Part shown: in pieces, positions 54,513-62,818 of the stretch
How the letters are laid out: each line of letters begins with the position of its first letter
Numbering within the stretch: position 1 is the first letter of the stretch
Assembly: GCA_026991575.1 (NCBI GenBank)
Contig: JALXBF010000183.1
Location: 32,653 to 96,652 of the forward strand
Origin: Planctomycetota bacterium
GTDB lineage: Bacteria; Planctomycetota; Planctomycetia; JALXBF01
Length of the DNA: 64,000 nucleotides
Direction: 5' to 3'
Notes under the pieces: model-generated
Database searches by the model: none
What the model saw: only the letters and a program-made list of their open reading frames with translations
What the model was told of the DNA's origin: nothing
Made by a program: the position numbers and the translations under genes

Positions 54513-55391
54513 ATGAGCGAACTCAGTGAAGTCGGCCGGTTCGTGCCGGATGCTGTCGAAAACGCACCGATTCTCCGGTTGCAACACGGCAACCTGACCA
54601 TCGAGGGCTACTCCCGTGCCGCGGTCCAGACTTACTGGCGGATCCCCGAGCTGAAACTCGGCTTCGATCTCGGGGCCCACCCATGGAGCTTCATGAACAC
54701 GCCAAACTGGTTTGTCAGCCACTTTCACCTGGATCACGCCGCGGCACTGCCGGTCTACGTTGCCCGGCGTCGGATGATGAAGATGGCCCCCCCACGCATC
54801 TACGTCGCGCAACAGGCCGTCTCCCTGGTGGAACGGCTCTTGCGGCTCTGGGAGCGGCTCGACCGGGGGCGGATGCGCTGCGAGCTGGTCGGACTGGAAC
54901 CCGGCGACGAAGTCGAACTAACTCGTCATCTGGTTGTCTCCGCGTTCTCTACCAGCCATACCGTGCCGTCTTTGGGGTTCCTGGTCTGGGAGCGACGGAA
55001 GAAGCTGAAGCCAGAGTACCAGGGGCTACCGGGCGAAGAGCTTGCCCGGTTGCGGCGTTCCGGCGTCGAGATCACCCAAGAGCTGCGCATCCCGTTGGTC
55101 GCTTACCTCGGCGACACGTCACCAAGAGGGCTGGATGCCCATCCAGCGATTTACGAGGCGAAGATTCTTATCCTAGAAGTCACGTTCCTGGCACCTGACC
55201 ACCGCAAAGAGATAATCCACAAATACGGTCATATCCATCTGGATGATATCGTGGAGCGGGCCGATCGGTTCAACAACGAACTCATCATTGGCGCACACGT
55301 GAGCACACGCTATCATCGTGATCGTGCCGAGCGGCTCATACAACGCCGTGTTCCAGAGACGCTTCGTGACCGGTTTCGGCTCTGGCTCTAG
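54513..55391 (+). CDS. MBL-fold hydrolase, RNase Z-like
   Basis: 292 residues from ATG 54513; the track start at 54414 runs through the sod terminator and is rejected. The metallo-beta-lactamase motif reads [14 protein letters not shown] (HxHxDH), with a later [23 protein letters not shown] and [12 protein letters not shown] supplying the other metal ligands. Layout resembles tRNase Z-type proteins, but the flexible arm is unlike the canonical form, so the true substrate may be another phosphodiester. No signal peptide; cytoplasmic. Confidence 0.85.
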   Translation: MSELSEVGRFVPDAVENAPILRLQHGNLTIEGYSRAAVQTYWRIPELKLGFDLGAHPWSFMNTPNWFVSHFHLDHAAALPVYVARRRMMKMAPPRIYVAQQAVSLVERLLRLWERLDRGRMRCELVGLEPGDEVELTRHLVVSAFSTSHTVPSLGFLVWERRKKLKPEYQGLPGEELARLRRSGVEITQELRIPLVAYLGDTSPRGLDAHPAIYEAKILILEVTFLAPDHRKEIIHKYGHIHLDDIVERADRFNNELIIGAHVSTRYHRDRAERLIQRRVPETLRDRFRLWL

Positions 55392-55441
55392 GGCCTAGAC
55401 CGCTGTGCACCATCTCGTTCGATAGCTTGGAAGGACGGGTT

Positions 55442-57142
55442 ATGGCAGCTTCCTGCCGGCTTGTGCCGTTCCTGTTCTACGCCGTCATCGTGCTACCGAC
55501 ACACGCGGCGGCTGCTGCTGTCGAGCAGCCCGGGCAGCTTGAGCAGCTTGTTCCCGACGACGCTCGGCTAGCTCTTGCCTTGCGCCGTCCGGCTGATCTG
55601 CTCGCGCGGGTCCAGGCTTATCTGGACCGCGTGGCCCCGGAAGTGAGGCGTCCGTTTTACCGCTGGCTGGAGGAGACGCTGGAGCGAATGCTCTGGCCTG
55701 TGCCGCTCAACGTCGCGTCCGAGAGCCAGGCTGTGATCTTCGGCTATGACGATACGGCACAGCCGTCGGTGCGCTCTGCCCATTGGGTGCTGCTGCTCAC
55801 CGAGGACGTTGACCCACTGGCTCGCGCCATTGCGGCCACCGCTGAACGGGCCGGCGTGGAGAACGGCGTTCTGGTGCTGCGCTTCGGGAATCACCGCCGG
55901 TATCTGGCGCGCGGGAACGGCTGCGTGGTGCTTGCCTCCGAGCGTGGCCGTCTGGAGAGCTTGCTGGCCAGGCTTGACCCGGAGGGGCCCGCACGGGCAG
56001 CCCCGGCGGACCATCGCCAACCGCCCACGCAAGAGGACGTGCCGGGGATCCTGGTGAGGGTTGACCTGAAAGAGTTCGTTGCCTTCGTCGGCGAGGTGGT
56101 CAAGCAGACTGTCGTGGCGCGAGGGGGGGCTGATGCCAACGATTTCCTGGCACTGCTCCAGTCTGCTACCACCCTGACGCTCTGGGCCGAGGTGACGGAC
56201 GCGTGGATCGACGTGGCGATGGCGATTCGGATCGAGCCTGACTCGCCGGCTGCCGCCTTGGCGGGCGAGCTGAACGGCGGAGCGGTCCCGGAGTTGTGGT
56301 TGCTTCCGCGTGGTGCCCAGACGTACATGACAGTGTTCCTGGGCAAGGGCATGGCGGCGGAGCTGTTCGGGCCGGCCGCGCTCAGCGGCGGTGCCGCTGG
56401 CGGGGTCATGGAGGAGGTGCTGGACGTGATTGAGGAACGGCTTCTGTCGCTGACCGTTCGTCGGGTTGCCGCCGCTTACTGGTACGACCCACGCGGCGAC
56501 GCACGGTTGTACTCGATCGTGGTCACCGACAGGCCGGAACAACTGGTCGAAACGCTCTTGGCCGGTTGGCGGATCGTGGCGAAGGACCAACCGACGCTCA
56601 CACGCCGCTTCATCAAGCGGATCGATGTGGCCAACGAGCAGTTCCCGCTCAACGGCATCAGATGGCGTGTGGTTAGGGTGGTTTGGGACTACGAGGCAAT
56701 GCGAGCGGCCGCCGGCGCGCAAGACGACCGGCTATCGACTATCACGAAGTTCCTGCTGGGAGAGACCATGTACGTGGCCTACGGCGTGGACGGTCAGCGG
56801 ATGCTGACCGCCGTCGCGACCGGGAGACCCGGTCTGGAGGCTCTGATTCGCCTGGCGGCCGTTCGGACCGTGCGCGGGGATGAGCAGATCCGGGCCACAC
56901 TCCAGCGGCTCGATGGACGGTTCGCCTACCTTCTCATCGCTGACCTTGATCAACTACTGGCCATTGCGCTCTTTTCCGGGGGCGAACGGCGCTCGTTGCC
57001 CTGGCGGCCGGCCTATGTGGGCTTCGGCATAAGCGGCTCAACCGAGGCTCTGGTCGTCCGCGGTTCGGTCCCCGCGGATGGTGTGCGGCTCCTGGCAGCC
57101 GTTGCCGCTGCGGCGGCCCGCGGGGCTGCAGCCGGTCGCTAG
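55442..57142 (+). CDS. Exported protein of unknown function, paralogue B
   Basis: 566 residues from ATG 55442 (GGAAGGACGGG upstream). Signal peptide (VPFLFYAVIVLPTHAAAA), then EQLVPDDARLALALRRPADLLARVQAYLDRV, close in pattern to paralogue A. AVIFGYDD, a long beta-rich middle, and a closing GISGSTEALVVRGSVPADGVRLLAAVAAAAA segment follow. No catalytic motif was found. Both paralogues read as paired repeats of an alpha/beta unit, perhaps a periplasmic binding or structural role. Function unknown. Confidence 0.75.
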   Translation: MAASCRLVPFLFYAVIVLPTHAAAAAVEQPGQLEQLVPDDARLALALRRPADLLARVQAYLDRVAPEVRRPFYRWLEETLERMLWPVPLNVASESQAVIFGYDDTAQPSVRSAHWVLLLTEDVDPLARAIAATAERAGVENGVLVLRFGNHRRYLARGNGCVVLASERGRLESLLARLDPEGPARAAPADHRQPPTQEDVPGILVRVDLKEFVAFVGEVVKQTVVARGGADANDFLALLQSATTLTLWAEVTDAWIDVAMAIRIEPDSPAAALAGELNGGAVPELWLLPRGAQTYMTVFLGKGMAAELFGPAALSGGAAGGVMEEVLDVIEERLLSLTVRRVAAAYWYDPRGDARLYSIVVTDRPEQLVETLLAGWRIVAKDQPTLTRRFIKRIDVANEQFPLNGIRWRVVRVVWDYEAMRAAAGAQDDRLSTITKFLLGETMYVAYGVDGQRMLTAVATGRPGLEALIRLAAVRTVRGDEQIRATLQRLDGRFAYLLIADLDQLLAIALFSGGERRSLPWRPAYVGFGISGSTEALVVRGSVPADGVRLLAAVAAAAARGAAAGR

Positions 57143-57261
57143 AGAATGCCGACAAGGATTAGGAGCGGGCAGCGCGCGGTGCCGCGCGGACCCCATGCGA
57201 CCGGGCCGGTAGCCTGGCGGGCGTGCAGGCCGTGTGGGTGAGCGTTCGGACGCAACGGTGT

Positions 57262-57291
57262 TTGACGTTGCCCGCGGCCAGCCCGTAGGAT
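57262..57291 (+). promoter_or_regulatory. Promoter of the Cys-rich protein-czcBA operon
   Basis: TTGACG (57262-57267), an 18-base spacer and TAGGAT (57286-57291). The ATG of the Cys-rich gene lies 44 bases downstream. No metal-regulator operator was recognised. Confidence 0.55.
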
Positions 57292-57334
57292 GCTGACGAA
57301 GGGTCGCCTGGGGTGTGTTACACCGTCAGAGTCA

Positions 57335-57730
57335 ATGAATCGCCTGGCTGCTGCATTGCACAAGCTGGCCTTTCTGGGGGTCGCCTTCCTGCTGGTAGGT
57401 GATGCCTACTGGTGCCGGCTGGCCTCCGGCTGTGAGTTTGCCTGCAGTCAGTGCGAGCGGTCGTGCCGCGACTGTTCGGCTTGTCCCAACGGCTGCCGGT
57501 GTGACGAGCAGAGCGCGGACAGCTGTTTTTGCAAAGGCGCATCGGTAAGCTCTTCGGAAAACGGGCGGTCTCTGTCGGGGCGTGCCAGCCTTGTGGCGGC
57601 GCCGGCTGAGCTTGTCCGCTGGAACGGTCTGACTGATGCCGCGGCAACGTTGACGGTGGAGCACCGCCTGTCGGCGACCGGGACCGATGGACGGGTGCTT
57701 CGCCTATTGATGCAGTCCCTTCTGAACTAG
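57335..57730 (+). CDS. Small Cys-rich exported protein ahead of metal efflux genes
   Basis: 131 residues from ATG 57335. A signal or anchor (LAFLGVAFLLVGDAYW) is followed by a dense Cys cluster in 50 residues: CRLASGCEFACSQCERSCRDCSACPNGCRCDEQSADSCFC read in pieces. The rest is a plain Ser/Ala-rich tail. Not recognised as a known metallothionein, but the cysteine pattern and its place before a CzcB/CzcA pair suggest metal binding or sensing in the envelope. Coding is supported by frame and the promoter upstream; alternative starts (track 57290) are less likely. Confidence 0.65.
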   Translation: MNRLAAALHKLAFLGVAFLLVGDAYWCRLASGCEFACSQCERSCRDCSACPNGCRCDEQSADSCFCKGASVSSSENGRSLSGRASLVAAPAELVRWNGLTDAAATLTVEHRLSATGTDGRVLRLLMQSLLN

Positions 57731-57850
57731 TCTCTCGTCATCGTTCCCGCCGTTCAGCACGCTCTGTCTCGGTGTGCCTTTTTCTGACCCAAGACCGGTG
57801 TGCGTGCTTCAAGCGTGCGCGTCTCGGGCGGTTTCCGGAGTTATTCAGCC

Positions 57851-59383
57851 ATGAAGTTTCCTGTTGGCATGCAAGGCAGTGACCGTCGCCGTCAGGCCTT
57901 CTCGTACGTCGTGGTTGCCGTGGCGGCGGTGTTGGTTGGCACGGTAGCCGGTGGTTTGGCCGTGTCGTGGTATCGATCATCACGTGCTGCCGCAGGTGGG
58001 GCAGGGCCGGCTGTGCATGCCGGTGAAGAGGAGCACGGCCATGACCATGAAGAAGGCGAAGAGGGGGTGGTCTTGTACCCTGAGAGTCGCTGGCCTGCGG
58101 CCGGGATCCGGGTCCAGAAGGTAAGTCGCGGCCCGCTTCGGATGAGTAAGTGGGTGACCGGAAAGCTGGTCCTGAACCAGGACCGGGTGGCGCACATCAG
58201 CCCGTTGGTTGAGGGGATCGTGCGCGAGGTGCTGGTCGACTTTGGCGAGCGGGTACAGGCTGGCCAGGTGCTGGCGGTCGTGGACAGCAAGGAGGTTGGT
58301 GATGCGAAGCTGGAGTTGGTGCGTAGCCGGCTGAGCGTCCGGGTTGCCCAGGTCGAATACGACTGGGATACCACCGTTCAACGTAACGTCAAGGCACTCA
58401 TCGCCGCTCTCCGCCAGGGGGTGCCGATCGACGAGATCGAGACCCGGTTCCAAGGGCTTGCAATCGGTACGTACCGTGCCCAGCTTGTTTCCGCGTATGC
58501 TCGCCTGCACCGCGCCCGAGCCGATTATGAGCGGCTGAAGGCGTTGACTGCGAAAGGCATCACGCGGGAAGCCGACCTGATCCGCGCGAAGGCCGAGTAT
58601 GACGCTGCGCGCGCGTCCCTTGCCGCGTGGCTGGAGCAGATCGAGTTCACGGCCACCCAGGAGCAGATCCGATCGCAGATGCAGGTCGAACAGGCGGACA
58701 CTCAACAGCGCGTGGCTGAAGCATCGCTGTACATCCTCGGTTACAGCCGGGATGAAGTCCAACAGATGGAGCCCCTGTCGGAGTACCAGAAGATCTCGCA
58801 CTACCCGGTGCGTGCCGCGTTCGCCGGCACGATCATCAGCAAAGATGCCATGCTCGGGGAACGCGTTGGCCCGGGCAAGCAGATGTTCACCCTGGCGGAC
58901 CTGTCCACGATCTGGCTTCAGGTTGACATTTACGAGCAGGACATCGGTTTGATCCGTGACTACGAAGGTCGCAAGGTGCGCTTCCGTACCGCGGCGTTTC
59001 CGGGACAGGAGTTCGTGGGCACAGTCTTCTACACCGGCGACATTGTCGATCCGGAGACGCGCACGGTGCGGATGATGGCTACTGTCGCGAACGCGGATCG
59101 GATGCTTAAGCCGGGAATGTTCGTGGAGGTCGCCCTGGAGCGCGTCGTGAGCAGCGTGCTGCAGATCCCGGCCTCGGCGTTGGCCGAACATGCCGGCGAG
59201 CAGTTCGTGTTTATCTACCAAGGAGCCGGTCGGTTCGAGAAGCGACCAGTCCGTGTGGGACGGAAGACGGAGACTGCCGTGGAGATCCTGGACGGCGTCC
59301 GTGAAGGTGAGCCGATCGCAGTCAGTGGCGTCCTTGCGTTGAAGACCGAGCTTGTGGGCGTCGAGGCTGAGCACGGCCACTAG
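57851..59383 (+). CDS. czcB: RND efflux membrane fusion protein, CzcB-like
   Basis: 510 residues from ATG 57851 (GGAG upstream). One N-terminal membrane segment (SYVVVAVAAVLVGTVAGGLAVSWY), then a His/Glu-rich metal patch EEEHGHDHEEGEE typical of CzcB-type adaptors. The lipoyl/barrel half reads ISPLVEGIVREVLVDFGERVQAGQVLAVVDS; a helical hairpin runs about 145-300, and a beta domain with AAFAGTIISKDAMLGERVGPG closes it. The protein bridges the inner-membrane pump CzcA to an outer-membrane channel in heavy-metal export. No outer-membrane factor gene (czcC) is in the window. Confidence 0.9.
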   Translation: MKFPVGMQGSDRRRQAFSYVVVAVAAVLVGTVAGGLAVSWYRSSRAAAGGAGPAVHAGEEEHGHDHEEGEEGVVLYPESRWPAAGIRVQKVSRGPLRMSKWVTGKLVLNQDRVAHISPLVEGIVREVLVDFGERVQAGQVLAVVDSKEVGDAKLELVRSRLSVRVAQVEYDWDTTVQRNVKALIAALRQGVPIDEIETRFQGLAIGTYRAQLVSAYARLHRARADYERLKALTAKGITREADLIRAKAEYDAARASLAAWLEQIEFTATQEQIRSQMQVEQADTQQRVAEASLYILGYSRDEVQQMEPLSEYQKISHYPVRAAFAGTIISKDAMLGERVGPGKQMFTLADLSTIWLQVDIYEQDIGLIRDYEGRKVRFRTAAFPGQEFVGTVFYTGDIVDPETRTVRMMATVANADRMLKPGMFVEVALERVVSSVLQIPASALAEHAGEQFVFIYQGAGRFEKRPVRVGRKTETAVEILDGVREGEPIAVSGVLALKTELVGVEAEHGH

Positions 59384-59447
59384 AGGAGGCCACCGCCGAG
59401 GCGTTCTTCCGGCAGGCAGAGAGCACAGAAAGCGGGGTGAGGCTGCC

Positions 59448-62400
59448 GTGATCAACCATGTGATCGACGCCGCACTGAACAATCGCTTCGTCGTCCTGCT
59501 GGTGACGTTCATTCTGATCGGCATCGGCGTTCATTCGCTGACCACGTTGCCGATCGGTGCGGTACCCGACATCACCAATGTCCAGGTCCAGATTCTGACC
59601 AATGCACCGGGGCTGGCGCCCGAAGAGGTCGAGCAGCTGGTGACGTTTCCGGTTGAGGCGGCGATGAGCGGCGTGCCGCGCGTGCAGGAGATCCGCTCCG
59701 TTACCCGCTTCGGCCTGTCGGCCGTGACGGTCATCTTCGAAGAAGGCACGGACATCTACTGGGCACGGCAGATGGTCATGGAGCGGTTGCCGGAGGCACG
59801 TGCGGCGATCCCGGAAGGATTTGGTGAGCCGGAGATGGGGCCGATTGCTACCGGTCTGGGCGAGATCTATCAGTTCTCGGTTGAGAACGACGACGACCCG
59901 AGCACACCCGAATACAGCCTGATGGACCTGCGGACCATCCTGGACTGGGACATCGCTTTCAAGCTGCGCAGCGTGCCGGGGGTGGTGGAGGTCAACACCT
60001 GGGGAGGATTACTGAAGACGTACGAGGTGGCGATCGACCCGAACCGAATGATCAACTACGGCATCTCGCTAGGGCAGGTGCTTGAGGCACTTCGCCGCAA
60101 CAATGCCAATGCCGGTGGCGGCTACATCGTGCACCATGGTGAGCAGAGGATCATTCGCGGTGAGGGGTTGATTAGCAGCCTGGACGACGTTGCCGACATC
60201 GTGCTCGACGCTCGCGAGGACGGTACACCCATCCGCATCCGCGACATTGCTGATGTGCGCTTCGCGCCGATGATCCGCCAGGGGGCGGTCACCCGTGATG
60301 CCCAGGGGGAGACCGTTATCGGCATCGTCTACATGCTCATGGGCGAAAACGACCTGGCCGTGGTCCAGCGGGTAAAGCAGAAGGTGGAAGAGATCCAGAA
60401 ATCGCTCCCGCCCGGCGTGGTCATCAAGCCGTTCTATGACCGAACGGACCTGGTGCACCGAACGATCGAGACGGTCGAAGAGAACATCACGACCGGCGCC
60501 GTCCTGGTCATCATGATGCTGTTGCTACTGGTCGGCAACCTGCGCGCCGGGCTGATCGTCGCCGCCTCCATCCCGCTGTCTGCTCTGGTCATGGTCACCG
60601 CGATGAAGGCGGCCGGCGTGTCGGCGAACCTGATGAGCCTGGGAGCGATCGACTTCGGCATCATCGTCGACGGCGCGGTCGTCATGGTCGAGAATGCCAT
60701 GCGACACGCCGCCCTCTACCTGCGCCGGAATCCGGGCGAGCGCAAGGTGCCACTGGCCGTTTTCCGGGAGGCAGGACACGAGGTCGGGCGCCCGATCCTG
60801 TTCGCAGGGCTGATCGTCATTATCGTCTTCTTGCCGATTTTCAGCCTTCGGGGCATCGAGGGCAAGATGTTTCGCCCGATGGCGTTCAGCTTCTCGGCAG
60901 CTCTGATCGGGGCACTCATCCTGGCCGTAACCGTGATGCCCGTGATGGCGTCGTTGTTCCTGGCCCGCCGGATCAGCCAGCGCGAAACCTACCTGGTGCG
61001 AGGAATCAAGGCAGGGTACGCACCGCTTCTGCGCTGGGCACTGCGGCATCCGTTGCCGGTGACCGGCACGGCAGCCGTGGCGTTCGCCGCCAGTGTTGTC
61101 CTGGCCCTGGGCCTGGGGGCAACGTTCATCCCGGAGTTGGACGAAGGCGATATCGCCATGCAAGCCTGGCGCATGCCCAGCGTATCGTTGGAGCAGTCGA
61201 TCGAAAGCACCACGCAGATCGAGCGGGTCCTGACGAAGTTTCCCGAAGTCGTCACTGTCGTTTCCAAGACGGGCCGTGCTGAGCTGGCGACCGACCCGAT
61301 GGGCGTCGAGATCTCGGACATCTTCATCATTCTCGAGCGCGAGGAGACGCTGCCACCGCTGAAGTGGCCGCTGGCCTGGCTGGGCCTTGTCGAGTACCCG
61401 CCCGACAAGTGGATTACCGAGAACAGCCCGGAGAACATCTACCAGGTGCTCAGGGCTGTGCACATGGATCTGGTCGAGAAGGAATCGCTGAGCCCTGAGG
61501 AGGAGCAGGCGCTGCGGCAGCAGGCGGAGGAGATCTACCGGGACATGGAAGCGGCGAACCTGGAATTCGAAAAGGAGCGGCTCATCTTCGTGATGGACCG
61601 CGTGCTGCGCCAGTACGTGCCGGCTAACACATTCAGCTACACACAACCGATCGAGCTCCGCTTTCAGGAGCTGATCGCCGGTGTCCGCTCCGATATCGGC
61701 ATCAGCCTGTACGGACCCGATCTCGATGTGCTCAAGCAGAAGGGCGAGGAGATTGCGGCTGTGCTCCGAACCATCCCGGGCGCTGCCGACGTGAGGCCAC
61801 AGGAAATCGCAGGTCTGCCCAACGTGCGGATCAAGATCGATCGCCGTGCCATTGCTCGGTATGGTGTCAACGCAGGCGATGTGCTGGACGTGATCAACGC
61901 GTTGCGCGGCGTTATTGTAGGCCAGGTCCTGGAAGGGCAACCACGGTTCTTCCTTCAGGTGCGATACGCCCCCAAGTGGCGCGAGAACCTCTACGCGCTG
62001 GAGTCGCTGAAGGTGGCCGATCCTCTGGGCCGGCAGATCCCCTTGTCCCAGCTAGCGGCGATTCAGGTCGAAGAGGGGCCGACGATGATCACACGCGAAG
62101 CGATTTCCCGTCGCTTGCTTATCGAAGCGAACGTGCGGGGCCGTGACCTGGCAAGCTTCGTGGCCGAGGCTCAGCGCGCCATTGAGGAAAAGGTCGACTT
62201 GCCCCCCGGCTACTACCTCACATGGGGTGGCCAGTTCAAGAACCTGCAGGAGGCCACTGCCCGTCTGGTTATCGCCGTGCCCGTAGCGCTGTTCCTGATT
62301 TTCGCGCTGCTCTATCTGACGTTCGGTTCACTCCGGCTGACGGCACTCATCTACCTCAACGTCCCGATTGCCGCCACGGGCGGCATCCTCGCACTGTGGC

Positions 62401-62750
62401 TACGCGGCATGCCGTTTTCGATTTCTGCGGGCGTCGGGTTCATCGCTCTGTTCGGCATCGCCGTGATGAATGGCGTGGTGCTGGTCGAGCACATTCGTGA
62501 GTTGCGACGACGCGGCATGTCTACTGAGGAAGCGGTCTACCAGGGGGCTCTGGATCGGCTTCGTCCTGTGCTGATGACGGCCACGACCGACGCTTTGGGC
62601 TTCCTGCCCATGGCGATCTCGGTCAGTGCCGGCGCTGAAGTGCAGCGGCCGCTGGCGACCGTGGTCATCGGAGGCGTGATCACCAGCAGCATGCTGACGC
62701 TTATCGTGCTGCCGTCGATCTACCGCTGGTTCGAGCCCCGGTCCTCGTAG
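59448..62750 (+). CDS. czcA: Heavy-metal RND efflux pump, CzcA-like
   Basis: 1100 residues from GTG 59448, the first in-frame start giving INHVIDAALNNRFVVLL, the family N-terminus. Twelve membrane helices with two large periplasmic loops. Helix 4 carries DFGIIVDGAVVMVEN, the charged triad (Asp, Asp, Glu) of HME-RND proton channels of the Zn/Co/Cd (CzcA) kind, unlike the CusA form. The periplasmic end has PIELRFQELIAGVRSDIGISLYG. It exports divalent cations from the periplasm or cytosol, driven by protons. It follows czcB after 64 bases in one operon. Confidence 0.94.
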   Translation: MINHVIDAALNNRFVVLLVTFILIGIGVHSLTTLPIGAVPDITNVQVQILTNAPGLAPEEVEQLVTFPVEAAMSGVPRVQEIRSVTRFGLSAVTVIFEEGTDIYWARQMVMERLPEARAAIPEGFGEPEMGPIATGLGEIYQFSVENDDDPSTPEYSLMDLRTILDWDIAFKLRSVPGVVEVNTWGGLLKTYEVAIDPNRMINYGISLGQVLEALRRNNANAGGGYIVHHGEQRIIRGEGLISSLDDVADIVLDAREDGTPIRIRDIADVRFAPMIRQGAVTRDAQGETVIGIVYMLMGENDLAVVQRVKQKVEEIQKSLPPGVVIKPFYDRTDLVHRTIETVEENITTGAVLVIMMLLLLVGNLRAGLIVAASIPLSALVMVTAMKAAGVSANLMSLGAIDFGIIVDGAVVMVENAMRHAALYLRRNPGERKVPLAVFREAGHEVGRPILFAGLIVIIVFLPIFSLRGIEGKMFRPMAFSFSAALIGALILAVTVMPVMASLFLARRISQRETYLVRGIKAGYAPLLRWALRHPLPVTGTAAVAFAASVVLALGLGATFIPELDEGDIAMQAWRMPSVSLEQSIESTTQIERVLTKFPEVVTVVSKTGRAELATDPMGVEISDIFIILEREETLPPLKWPLAWLGLVEYPPDKWITENSPENIYQVLRAVHMDLVEKESLSPEEEQALRQQAEEIYRDMEAANLEFEKERLIFVMDRVLRQYVPANTFSYTQPIELRFQELIAGVRSDIGISLYGPDLDVLKQKGEEIAAVLRTIPGAADVRPQEIAGLPNVRIKIDRRAIARYGVNAGDVLDVINALRGVIVGQVLEGQPRFFLQVRYAPKWRENLYALESLKVADPLGRQIPLSQLAAIQVEEGPTMITREAISRRLLIEANVRGRDLASFVAEAQRAIEEKVDLPPGYYLTWGGQFKNLQEATARLVIAVPVALFLIFALLYLTFGSLRLTALIYLNVPIAATGGILALWLRGMPFSISAGVGFIALFGIAVMNGVVLVEHIRELRRRGMSTEEAVYQGALDRLRPVLMTATTDALGFLPMAISVSAGAEVQRPLATVVIGGVITSSMLTLIVLPSIYRWFEPRSS

Positions 62751-62818
62751 CCACCCAAGACGAAGGGGGGCAGCGGCTCAACGGGAAACCGGTCGTCGTC
62801 CCGGGCAAGTGGGCCACA

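Noticed and set aside
55568-56722. Minus-strand ORF of 384 residues
   Set aside because: Shadow of paralogue B; no motif and no credible start.
57980-61940. Two long minus-strand ORFs (57980-59524 and 60525-61940)
   Set aside because: Antisense to czcB and czcA, where domains on the plus strand are certain.
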